Of a stretch of DNA of 64,000 nt, positions 1 to 7,656 are shown piece by piece; the first letter of the stretch is position 1; the number at the start of each line of letters is the position of its first letter. The notes under the pieces were generated by a model, which saw only the letters and a list, made by a program, of their open reading frames with translations, was not told the origin of the DNA and did not search any database. The DNA comes from CAWJNF01 sp963844235 (GTDB taxonomy: Bacteria; Actinomycetota; Thermoleophilia; Gaiellales; Gaiellaceae). The position numbers and the translations under genes were made by a program. Location of the stretch: assembly GCA_963844235.1 (NCBI GenBank), contig CAWJNF010000004.1, forward strand, positions 496,001 through 560,000, in the 5' to 3' direction.

Positions 1-1051
1 GGGTCAGGTCGAGATCGGGGAAGCGCGATGCGACCTCGACCGCACGTCGCTCCGTCACCGCCCTGCGCGCCGCCTCGACGACGTCCAGCAGGTGCAGGTC
101 CTGCTCGAGCTCCTGTAGCGGCGGCCTGCCCTCGCGCAGCGCGAGCACGCATTCGCGCAACCCGTCGGCCCAGAGCCACGTGCCGTCGATCGCCTCGTGC
201 TCCTCCCAGCGGCCGGCCGAGTTGCGCCACAGCTCGAACCCGCGCGGGTCCCAGTCGTCGCCGAGCAGGTTCGCCGTGCCTTCCGTCCCGTAGAGCTCGA
301 GCCCGGGACGACGGTAGCGCTGGATCGCCTGCGAGGAGACGAGCGAGGAGATCGCCCCGCTCGCGTGGCGCAGCACTGCGTGACAGACGTCGGGGTCCGG
401 CTGCTCGATCGCGGTTCCTCGCGCCTCGCGGACTGATACCGCCACCGACTCGGCCGCGAGCACCTCCGTCACCGGCCCCAGCAGGGCCGTGAGGCTCTTG
501 AGGTTGTAGATCCCGTTCTCGGCAAGCGGTCCCACGCCGGCCGAGTGGTACCAGGCCGCCCAGGGCGAGCCCGCGTTTCCATAGAGACCGCGCGCAGAGT
601 GGACGGCACCGATCGCGCCGCGGCGAACCTGCGTCCAGAGGGCACGGAACGTCGGCGCGAGCTGGACGAACGGCGCCGCCAGGTAGAGAAGGCCGCGCTC
701 GCGCGCGAGCGCCGCGACCTGCTCCGCCTCGAGCCGGCTCATGGCGACCGGCTTCTCGCAGACGACGTGTTTTCCGTGGTCGAGCGCGAGCAGGCAGAGC
801 TCGGCGTGGCTCGACGGCGGCGTCAGCACGACGACGACGTCGACATCGGCCGTCGCGACTTCCTCCGGCGTCTCGACCAGGTGCGCGCCGGGGCGGCGCC
901 GGAGCACGTCCGGCCAGGTCTCCCGGCGCCGGGCGCAGATCGGCCCTTCGCGCGCGAGCCCGCGCGGGACGAGGCGGTCGAGCACCTGCAGGTACGCCCA
1001 GAGGACGCTGCCGGCGCCGATGAAGCCGACCCCCTGGGGACGGTCAGACAC
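1..1051 (-). CDS. Gfo/Idh/MocA-family NAD(P)-dependent oxidoreductase (3' end cut by window edge)
   Basis: My translation from GTG at 1051 gives about 350 residues that run off the left edge without a stop. The N-terminus has a Rossmann motif GFIGAGS (residues 9-15), a strand VDVVVVLTPPSSHAEL, and the family hallmark EKP in HVVCEKPVAMS near residue 100, followed by the C-terminal alpha/beta domain. Such enzymes oxidise or reduce sugars, inositols and related compounds with NAD(P). The start overlaps the stop of the upstream SnoaL-like gene by 8 bp, so it is the last visible gene of the transporter/dehydrogenase operon. The substrate cannot be read from the sequence. Confidence 0.85.
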   Translation of the reverse strand, partial: MSDRPQGVGFIGAGSVLWAYLQVLDRLVPRGLAREGPICARRRETWPDVLRRRPGAHLVETPEEVATADVDVVVVLTPPSSHAELCLLALDHGKHVVCEKPVAMSRLEAEQVAALARERGLLYLAAPFVQLAPTFRALWTQVRRGAIGAVHSARGLYGNAGSPWAAWYHSAGVGPLAENGIYNLKSLTALLGPVTEVLAAESVAVSVREARGTAIEQPDPDVCHAVLRHASGAISSLVSSQAIQRYRRPGLELYGTEGTANLLGDDWDPRGFELWRNSAGRWEEHEAIDGTWLWADGLRECVLALREGRPPLQELEQDLHLLDVVEAARRAVTERRAVEVASRFPDLDLT

Positions 1052-1439
1052 GGCCGAGCCCGCGGTAGAGCCCGAGCGAGTCGAAGTAGACGCGCGCCTC
1101 GCGGATCTGGCCTCCGGTGCAGGTCAGCCAGCTCACGCCGTCGAGCTCCATACCCTCGACGACGTAGCGCCAGCGCACGGCAGCCGTACGGCGGTCGGCG
1201 AGGACGTCATCGACCGCGTAGTCGAATGCCGGCGTTTCCTCGAGCCAGCGCAGGCACATGGCCTCGATCGCCGCGCGACCCTCGATCGGTTTCGTCGCCG
1301 TGAGGTCGGCGGTCCGGTGCTCGACGTCGAGGAAGAGCGCGTCTTCGGCGAAGAGAGCTCCGAATGCCGTCGCATCGCGGGCGACGAGGGCGTTCGCCCA
1401 GGCGTGAGCAAGCTCGGCCGGCGTCCGTTCAGACGACAG
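1044..1439 (-). CDS. SnoaL-like / NTF2-fold protein, probable CTG start
   Basis: The reading frame continues upstream of the first ATG (1259) with a convincing NTF2/SnoaL-like N-terminus (AELAHAWANALVARD, then FGALFAEDALFLDVEHR) until it meets the end of the SDR gene. No ATG, GTG or TTG is available there. A CTG at 1439-1437 sits 7 nt after a very strong AGGAGGAGG, giving 131 aa, the normal size for this fold, whereas the ATG start would give only 71 aa and lose half the domain. The conserved W/R/Y pattern in AVRWRYVVEG fits a small cone-shaped domain used by ketosteroid-isomerase-like enzymes. The function is unknown and it probably acts on an intermediate of the same operon. Confidence 0.7.
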   Translation of the reverse strand: MSSERTPAELAHAWANALVARDATAFGALFAEDALFLDVEHRTADLTATKPIEGRAAIEAMCLRWLEETPAFDYAVDDVLADRRTAAVRWRYVVEGMELDGVSWLTCTGGQIREARVYFDSLGLYRGLGRV

Positions 1440-2214
1440 GGAAGGCCTCCTCCTGGGGGCCGAGCATCCAGCCGCCGTCGACCCAGTGGATCGCGCCCGT
1501 GACGAAGGACGACTCGTCCGAGGCGAGGTAGAGAGCGGCGCGCGCGACGTCCTCGGGCTCGCCGAGGCGGCCGAGCACGGTCATCCGCTCGGAGGCCTCC
1601 CGGTAGCGCGGCTCCGCGAGCGCCTCCCGCGTCATCGCGGTGACGATCGAGCCCGGCATGAGGACGTTGGCACGGACGCCGCGCGGGCCGTAGTGCTGGG
1701 CGATCGACCGGGTCAACGAGATGACGCCGCCCTTCGAGGCCGTGTAGGCGTCGTAGACCGGCTCGGGACGCACCGCCACAGGCGAGGACGTGTTGATCAC
1801 GCTGCCCCCGCCGGCCCGAAGGAGCTCCGGAACGCCGAATCGGCAGCAGAGGAAGACGCCGGTCAGGTTGACGGCGAGCGTCCGGTGCCAGACCGCCTCG
1901 TCCAGGTCGACGACGGAGCCGTCGCCGGGGAGCCAGATCCCGGCGTTGTTGTAGAGCACGTGCAGGGCGCCAAACGCTTCGACCACCTCGCCCACGGCGC
2001 GCTCGACGTCGTCAGCCGAGGAGACGTCCGCGGCGATTGCGCGCCCCGCTCCACCCGCGGCGCCGATCGCGGCGGCCACGGTCTCCGCGCGCCCGCCGTC
2101 GACGTCGAGCACGCCAACCCGCGCACCCTCCTGCGCGAAGAGAAGTGCCGCCGCTCGTCCCATGCCCTCGCCGGCGCCCGTGATCAGCGCGACCTTGCCG
2201 TCCAGGCGCCCCAT
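1429..2214 (-). CDS. SDR-family NAD(P)-dependent oxidoreductase
   Basis: This 261-aa protein is a classical short-chain dehydrogenase: cofactor motif TGAGEGMG (12-19), NNAG (89-92), catalytic Ser in NTSS (143/144) and YTASK (Tyr157, Lys161), ending in the typical WVDGGW. Asp37 after the second strand (GVLDVDG) suggests NAD+ preference. The ATG overlaps the stop of the upstream alcohol dehydrogenase (ATGA), so the two are translationally coupled. A long open frame continues upstream of this ATG only because the antisense/shifted frame of the neighbouring gene lacks stops. It likely oxidises a hydroxyl in the pathway encoded by this operon; the substrate is unknown. Confidence 0.9.
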   Translation of the reverse strand: MGRLDGKVALITGAGEGMGRAAALLFAQEGARVGVLDVDGGRAETVAAAIGAAGGAGRAIAADVSSADDVERAVGEVVEAFGALHVLYNNAGIWLPGDGSVVDLDEAVWHRTLAVNLTGVFLCCRFGVPELLRAGGGSVINTSSPVAVRPEPVYDAYTASKGGVISLTRSIAQHYGPRGVRANVLMPGSIVTAMTREALAEPRYREASERMTVLGRLGEPEDVARAALYLASDESSFVTGAIHWVDGGWMLGPQEEAFPVV

Positions 2215-3293
2215 CAGAACACGATCACCGACCGTGCTCCATTGCCGCGCTCCATCGCCTCCAGGGCGGCGTTGACGTCGTCCAGCGTGCAGCGGGTCAC
2301 GAGCGCGTCGAAGCGAAGGTCGCCCGAGCGAAGGAGCTCGAGCGCGCGAGGCACGTCCCGGCTCGGGACGACCGACCCGTACCACGAGCCGCGCACGGCG
2401 CGCTCCTCGACGGTGAGAGCAAGCGGCTCCACGGTAATCCGGGCCTCCGGAGCGGCCATGCCTACGAGCACGGTCTGGCCACCGCGACCGGCCAGCTCGA
2501 GCGCGAGCCCGATCGACTCCGGACGTCCGACCGCCTCGATCACGTGGTCGAATCCGTCGCCGGTCAGCTCGGCCGCCGCGGCGGCCGCGTCGGCCGGCTC
2601 GGCCGCGTGCGTCGCCCCCAGCTCGAGACCGAGCGAGAGCTTCGACGACACGCGATCGACCGCGAGGATCGTGTCGGCGCCGGCGATGCGAGCGGCCTGA
2701 AGGGCAAAGAGCCCGACGCCGCCGCAGCCGACGACGGCGACCGACTCCCCCGGCCTCACGCCCGCCGTGTTGAGCACGGCACCGAGGCCCGTCATCGCGG
2801 CGCAGCCGAGCAGCGAGAGCTCGACGAGCGGAAGCTCGCGAGGTACCGGAAAGACGCTCGCCGCCGGCACGACGGTGCACTCGGCGAACGTCGTGCTCGT
2901 GTAGTGGTGAACGGGGCGGCCGCCCACGGAGAGCCGGGTCGTACCGTCCGCCATCACCCCCTGCTCTGACCACGGCGCTCCGACACAGAGGTTCGGGCGC
3001 CCGCGAAGGCAGAATCGGCAGGCACCGCAGAACGGGATCCAGCTCAGCGCCACGTGATCGCCGGGCGCGATGCCGTCGACGTCCTCACCGACCTCCTCGA
3101 CGACCCCGGCGCCCTCGTGGCCGAGCACCGCAGGCAGCGGCCAGGGGTGAATGCCCTGCACGGTGTGGAGGTCGGAGTGGCAGACGCCGCTGGCGACCAG
3201 GCGCACGAGCACCTCCCCGGCCCGTGGCGGGGCGAGCTCCACGTCCTCCACGACGAGAGGCGCGCCGGTCGCCCACAGGACCGCGGCCCTCAT
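2214..3293 (-). CDS. Zinc-dependent alcohol dehydrogenase, MDR superfamily class III-like
   Basis: A 359-aa medium-chain dehydrogenase. Catalytic zinc ligands are Cys38 (GVCHSD) and His59 (GHEGAG); the structural zinc lobe is Cys89, 92, 95 and 103 (CGACRFC...NLC). The nucleotide motif is VVGCGGVG near residue 190. The layout resembles actinobacterial class III enzymes that oxidise thiol-bound formaldehyde or primary alcohols. It is coupled to both neighbours by ATGA overlaps (3290-3293 and 2214-2216). A second, better formaldehyde-dehydrogenase candidate lies at 41697, so this copy is more likely dedicated to an operon-specific alcohol. Confidence 0.88.
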   Translation of the reverse strand: MRAAVLWATGAPLVVEDVELAPPRAGEVLVRLVASGVCHSDLHTVQGIHPWPLPAVLGHEGAGVVEEVGEDVDGIAPGDHVALSWIPFCGACRFCLRGRPNLCVGAPWSEQGVMADGTTRLSVGGRPVHHYTSTTFAECTVVPAASVFPVPRELPLVELSLLGCAAMTGLGAVLNTAGVRPGESVAVVGCGGVGLFALQAARIAGADTILAVDRVSSKLSLGLELGATHAAEPADAAAAAAELTGDGFDHVIEAVGRPESIGLALELAGRGGQTVLVGMAAPEARITVEPLALTVEERAVRGSWYGSVVPSRDVPRALELLRSGDLRFDALVTRCTLDDVNAALEAMERGNGARSVIVF

Positions 3294-4171
3294 GCCGGAA
3301 GCACGCGCATCGACGCGCCGGACGCCGCTTCGGCGAGACGCGTGACGGCCAGCTCGCCTGCGCCGGGCCCGAAGCGCTCGTAGGCCTCCTCGAAGCGCCG
3401 CGCTGCCTCGAGCGCGAGCGGCGACGGGTACCCGAGCTCGTCCGCGAGCTCGACGATCAGCCGCAGGTCCTTCCGGCAGAGGGCGAGCGTGAAGCTCGTG
3501 TCGTCGTCCCCGCGAAGGATGTTCGGCAGGTCGTGCTCCGCCACCCAGCTGGCGCCGGCACTGTCGGGAACGAGCCTCGCGAACGCTTCCAGCTCGACGC
3601 CCGCCTTGACGGCCAGCGCGAGCGCGTCGGCAAGGACGGTGACGTGGACGAACCAGAGCATGTTCGTGAGCAGCTTGGCCGCCGAGCCGGTGCCGACCGG
3701 GCCGACGTGGTGGACGGCGCTACCGACAGCTTCGAGCAGCGGCCGCGCGCGCTCGAGGTCGACGGGCTCGGCCCCGACCATGAACGTCAGCGTGGCGTCG
3801 CGCGCACCGTCGGCAGCCCCGGTGACCGGCGCGTCGACGAGCCCGACCGAGCGGCGGGCCGCGTCGTCGGCCAGGCGCCGAACGACATCCGGCGTGACCG
3901 TGCTCACGTTGACGAGCAGCGCGCCCGGGCTCAGGGCCGGGAGAACCGCGGCGGCGACCACCTCGAGCTCGGGCGGCCCGGGGACGGAGGCCACGAGCAG
4001 CTCCGACCCCGAGGCGAGCTCGGCGAGGCTCGCGGCCGGCTCCACCCCGTCCGTCTCGGCCGCTGTCACGCGCTCTGGTAGCGGATCGAAGCCCGCGACA
4101 CGGAAGCCTGCCCGCACGGCGTTCCCGGCCATGGGCCCGCCCATGCTCCCGAGGCCGGCGAAGCCGATCAG
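3290..4171 (-). CDS. 3-hydroxyisobutyrate dehydrogenase-like beta-hydroxyacid dehydrogenase, probable CTG start
   Basis: The protein has the dinucleotide motif GFAGLGSMGG at its very N-terminus, the substrate loop DAPVTGA (113-119) and catalytic Lys166 in GSAAKLLTNM, all typical of NAD-dependent beta-hydroxyacid dehydrogenases of about 295 aa. The frame reaches the Rossmann motif only if translation begins at the CTG at 4171-4169, which overlaps the upstream stop as CTGA and lies 5 nt after AGGAG. The first internal ATG would cut the glycine motif. That gives 293 aa. Such enzymes oxidise 3-hydroxyacids to semialdehydes or oxo-acids, or reduce tartronate semialdehyde. It is coupled to the downstream alcohol dehydrogenase by an ATGA overlap. 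Confidence 0.82.
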   Translation of the reverse strand: MIGFAGLGSMGGPMAGNAVRAGFRVAGFDPLPERVTAAETDGVEPAASLAELASGSELLVASVPGPPELEVVAAAVLPALSPGALLVNVSTVTPDVVRRLADDAARRSVGLVDAPVTGAADGARDATLTFMVGAEPVDLERARPLLEAVGSAVHHVGPVGTGSAAKLLTNMLWFVHVTVLADALALAVKAGVELEAFARLVPDSAGASWVAEHDLPNILRGDDDTSFTLALCRKDLRLIVELADELGYPSPLALEAARRFEEAYERFGPGAGELAVTRLAEAASGASMRVLPA

Positions 4172-4779
4172 AGCGTCTCCTGTCCCAGGTCCCGGTAGAG
4201 GCCCGCCGTGACGAGGCTGACCGGCGAGTCGACGCCGTCGAGCTCCCGCGCGAGCGTATCCACCCGATCCCATGAGCCCACGTTCCAGACGGCGAGCGCG
4301 CGGGGATCCGGCCCGAGCTTGCCGATGCGGTCGCAGAGCAGGTTCAGCTCCACGCCCGAAGCCGCACGTCGCTCTTCGTAGAACGAGCGGACGTCGTCCC
4401 GCGTCGCATCGGGCGCGAAATCGAGGAACTCGCCGACATAGAGTCCCCCGCGCCGGTGAACGGGCTCGACCAGCGGCTCGTAGCAGCCCGCATCGTCGAT
4501 CCGAGCTCCGAGCTTGAACGTCTCCTCGAGCCGGTCGGCTTCGCCTGACGCAAAGACCGCTTCCCAGTCGCCGATGCGCTCGATTCCGGCAGACGCCGTG
4601 TGCCACACGGCCAGGTACGACGGCTCTGGCCCGGTGCGGAAGGTCCGGCCGATGTTGAGTACGAGCACATCGTCGGCATAGTCCTCCGACCAGGCGTCCT
4701 GCAGGCCGGCGGCGAAGTGGAACTGCTCCACGGAGACACCGGGCAGCCGGCTGATGTACTCGATGTAGACAAGCGGCAC
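4168..4779 (-). CDS. Conserved protein of unknown function with two similar halves (dimeric alpha/beta-barrel-like)
   Basis: Translation starts at GTG 4779 after AGGAGG and gives 203 aa. I do not recognise a named family. The protein seems to be an internal duplication: each half begins with a strand like VYIEYISR or LYVGEFLDF and ends with a similar core, YLAVWHTAS (about 65-75) versus ALAVWNVGSWD (about 170-180). This recalls tandem ferredoxin-like folds of the dimeric alpha/beta-barrel (ABM/EthD) type. It lies 16 bp after the ABC ATPase gene and overlaps the dehydrogenase after it, so it should serve the same pathway. The fold is inference. Confidence 0.72.
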   Translation of the reverse strand: MPLVYIEYISRLPGVSVEQFHFAAGLQDAWSEDYADDVLVLNIGRTFRTGPEPSYLAVWHTASAGIERIGDWEAVFASGEADRLEETFKLGARIDDAGCYEPLVEPVHRRGGLYVGEFLDFAPDATRDDVRSFYEERRAASGVELNLLCDRIGKLGPDPRALAVWNVGSWDRVDTLARELDGVDSPVSLVTAGLYRDLGQETL

Positions 4780-4795
4780 GCTTCCTCCTGGTTCG

Positions 4796-5881
4796 CTATC
4801 GGCCGGCCCGCGGCAGCAGCACGCACGAGTCCGGGTCGAACCCCACCGAGACGTCACTTCCGAGCTCGTGCGGCCTGCCCGCCTCGGCCGGCACCTCCGC
4901 CTTGAGCGTCTCCGCGAGCCCGGCGATCTCGAGCCGGTAGCCGAAGCCGGATCCGCGGAAGGCGAGATCGCGGACGGTGCCTCGCAGGCCGGCGCCGTCA
5001 GGGCCGCCGAGCCGAACCACCTCGGGACGGAGCACGAGCCACGCATCCCCGGTCGGCAGCTCGGGCTGGCACGGCACGGATAGCGACTGACCAGCGAGCG
5101 TCACGGCTGCACGGCCGCCGCCGTGACCCACGACCTCCACCGGTAGGACGTTCGCGTCGCCGACGAATCGAGCGGCGAACGGCGACGACGGCTGCCGGTA
5201 GATCTCGTCCGGGGTCCCGAGCTGCTCGATCCGACCCTCGTCGAAGACGACGATCCGGTCGGAGAGCGCGAGCGCCTCGCGCTGGTCGTGCGTGACGTAG
5301 ACGAACGTCGCACCCGTCTCACGATGAACGCGGCGCAGCTCCTCCTCCATCTCGAGCCGGATCTTGAGGTCGAGCGCGGAGAGCGGCTCGTCCAGCAGCA
5401 GGACGCGCGGCCGGTTGACCAGAGCCCGGGCGAGCGCGACGCGCTGCATCTGGCCGCCGGACAGCTCATGCGCACGCCGGCGCTGGTAGCCGGGGAGCTG
5501 CACGAGGGCGAGAGCCTGGTTGACGCGCTCCTCGACGTTGCCTTTCGCCTCCCCTGCGACGCGCAGGCCGAACGCGACGTTCTCGAAGACGTCGAGGTGC
5601 GGGAAGAGCGTCGCGCGCTGGAAGACCATGTTGACGGGACGCTTGTGCGGCGGCACGCGCGTGACGTCCTTGCCGTCGAGCAGCACGCGACCCCCGCTGG
5701 GCCGGATAAAGCCGCCGATGATGCGCAAGAGCGTCGTCTTCCCGCAGCCCGACGGGCCGAGCAGGGTGATCAGCTCGTGCGCGCGGATGTCGAGCGAGAC
5801 GCTGTCGAGCGCCGTTACTTCCCCGTAACGGTGGCTGACATCCTCCAGCTCGAGCCTGATCTCGCCGGGCGCCTGGGCCAT
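4796..5881 (-). CDS. potA: ABC transporter ATP-binding protein, spermidine/putrescine (PotA) type
   Basis: This 361-aa cytoplasmic ATPase has Walker A GPSGCGKTT (42-50), Q-loop VFQRATLFPHLDV, signature LSGGQMQR (140-147), Walker B LLLDEP (161-166) and the H-loop THD. The C-terminal region from about residue 245 is the TOBE domain usual for PotA/FbpC-type importers. The ATG overlaps the stop of the permease gene (ATGA). With the permease and binding protein it forms a complete importer of the polyamine/opine/thiamine subfamily. Which solute is imported is not evident, and the PotA name describes the family only. Confidence 0.9.
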   Translation of the reverse strand: MAQAPGEIRLELEDVSHRYGEVTALDSVSLDIRAHELITLLGPSGCGKTTLLRIIGGFIRPSGGRVLLDGKDVTRVPPHKRPVNMVFQRATLFPHLDVFENVAFGLRVAGEAKGNVEERVNQALALVQLPGYQRRRAHELSGGQMQRVALARALVNRPRVLLLDEPLSALDLKIRLEMEEELRRVHRETGATFVYVTHDQREALALSDRIVVFDEGRIEQLGTPDEIYRQPSSPFAARFVGDANVLPVEVVGHGGGRAAVTLAGQSLSVPCQPELPTGDAWLVLRPEVVRLGGPDGAGLRGTVRDLAFRGSGFGYRLEIAGLAETLKAEVPAEAGRPHELGSDVSVGFDPDSCVLLPRAGR

Positions 5882-7620
5882 CACGCCTCCCCGAGGAGCG
5901 GAGGAGTTGCCCGGCGCCTCGATCGTGCCGCGCGCAGCGCGAAGAGGAACGCCACGACCCAGACCAGCAACGTGATCGCCATGAGCAGCGTGGAGATCGT
6001 ATTGATGGACGGATCCACCGTCCGGCGCAGGCTCGACCAGATGAACATGGGCAGAGTCGAGTCGGATCCGATCACGAAGAACGTGATGATGAACTCGTCG
6101 AACGAGAGCGCGAACGAAAGCGCCGTCGCGCCGACGAGAAGCGGCCAGATCTGCGGCAGCGTGACCCGCCGGAAGACGACCCAGGGCGAGGCGCCGAGGT
6201 CGGCCGCCGACTCCTCGAGTACGGGGTCGAGCCGGTCGATCGCCGCCACGGCGATGAGGAGGAAGTACGGGAAGGCGTAGACGAGGTGGGCGAGCACCAC
6301 GGTGACGAGCGAGAGCGTGAGGTCGATGCGGCCGAAGAAGACCAGCATGGAGATCCCGAGGAACAACCCGGGAAGAGTGATCGGCAGGAAGAAGAGCAGT
6401 GACGTCGGGCCTCGCAGTCGGGGCCGCATCCGGCTGAGGCCATACGCGGCCGCCGTCCCCAGCAGCAAGGTCAGGGCCGCGACCGCCGCGGCCACGATCG
6501 CCGAGTTCGTGAGCGCCTCGCGGAACTCGAACGAGGAGAAGACGTCCCGATACCAGCGCAGGGAGAACCCCTCGAAGGGGAACGAGAGCGCCCCCGTCTC
6601 GTGGAAGGAGAAGAGCACGACGACGATGAGCGGAACGAAGAGAAACACCAGCGCGAGAGCGAGAACCGTCGCCGCGAACGGGCTCCGCTGGTTGGCCGGC
6701 GCCGGCGCCACCTCGACAAAACGGATGCGGTCGAGCTTCAGGATCCGGAGCCCGGCCACCGTCAGGAGATAGCAGAGGACGAACGCGGCCAGCATCAGGA
6801 ACGACATCGCGGCCCCGAGCGGGAAGTTCCCGAGCCCGGTGAACGCCTCCTGGATTCGGCGGCCCAGCATTGCGCCGCTCGTACCTCCCAGGAACTGCGG
6901 CGTCACGTAGTCGGAGGCGGAGAGTACGAACACGAACAGGAACGACGTCACGGCCGGCGCGGCGATCAGAGGCAGCACGACCTTGCGCCAGCGAGTCAGG
7001 ACGCCGCCGCCGAGGTCTTGCGCGCTCTCGAGCAGCGCGGGCGAGATGGGTCGAAAGCCCGCGTAGAGGACGAGCACGACGTATGGCAGGAAGATGTGGA
7101 CGAGCGCGACTGTGACGGCGAAGCGGTTGAACAGCAGGAAGCCGAGCGAGCCGTCGATGAGGCCGAGCTCCCGAAGCCCCGAGTTCAGCAGGCCGTTCTC
7201 GCCCAGGATGGTGCGCCAGGCGTAGATGCGGACGAGGTAGCTCGCGAACAGCGTCGCCGTGATCAGGAACAGCACCGTCGTCTGCGAGCGGCCGGCGCAG
7301 TAGCGCAACCAGTAGGCGATCGGTAGCGCGACGAGCACGGTGACGGCGGCCGTGATGAGTCCCACGTAGAACGAGTTGAGCGCGAGCGTCCCGTTGACGC
7401 TCGAGGTCACGACGTCCTCGTAGTTCTCGAGCGTCAACGGGCCGCTGACCGCGAAGAGCCCCGCGGTCAGGAAGCTGTAGACGAAGAACGTGACGAGCGG
7501 CGCGACGAACAGGACGAGCAGGCCGAGCGTGGCCGGCAGGCTCAAGGCAATGGGCCCCACCCTGAGCTCGCGGTCTCGCCACGCAGCCCGGGGAGCCTCC
7601 TCGTGCGCGACCGCGGTCAC
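5881..7620 (-). CDS. Fused PotB-PotC type ABC permease
   Basis: A 579-aa membrane protein containing two complete permease domains in one chain. Each half has about six transmembrane segments and its own cytoplasmic EAA loop: ESAQDLGGG...LP near residues 195-215, and EESAADLGAS...LP near 480-500. In most importers of this family PotB and PotC are separate genes of about 280 aa, so this is a natural fusion. The junction lies near residues 305-320, in the hydrophilic stretch VEVAPAPANQRSPFAA. The start codon is GTG, 36 bp after the binding-protein stop. The product should sit in the inner membrane with the PotA-type ATPase. Confidence 0.9.
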   Translation of the reverse strand: MTAVAHEEAPRAAWRDRELRVGPIALSLPATLGLLVLFVAPLVTFFVYSFLTAGLFAVSGPLTLENYEDVVTSSVNGTLALNSFYVGLITAAVTVLVALPIAYWLRYCAGRSQTTVLFLITATLFASYLVRIYAWRTILGENGLLNSGLRELGLIDGSLGFLLFNRFAVTVALVHIFLPYVVLVLYAGFRPISPALLESAQDLGGGVLTRWRKVVLPLIAAPAVTSFLFVFVLSASDYVTPQFLGGTSGAMLGRRIQEAFTGLGNFPLGAAMSFLMLAAFVLCYLLTVAGLRILKLDRIRFVEVAPAPANQRSPFAATVLALALVFLFVPLIVVVLFSFHETGALSFPFEGFSLRWYRDVFSSFEFREALTNSAIVAAAVAALTLLLGTAAAYGLSRMRPRLRGPTSLLFFLPITLPGLFLGISMLVFFGRIDLTLSLVTVVLAHLVYAFPYFLLIAVAAIDRLDPVLEESAADLGASPWVVFRRVTLPQIWPLLVGATALSFALSFDEFIITFFVIGSDSTLPMFIWSSLRRTVDPSINTISTLLMAITLLVWVVAFLFALRAARSRRRATPPLLGEA

Positions 7621-7656
7621 GGCGAATCCGACACGAAAGCCCGCTGGGCTAGTCCA

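Noticed and set aside
1429..2973. A 514-residue open frame that would extend the SDR far upstream
   Set aside because: The N-terminal half is Arg/Gly-rich nonsense that overlaps the zinc alcohol dehydrogenase gene in another frame; the SDR domain starts cleanly at ATG 2214 with an ATGA overlap.
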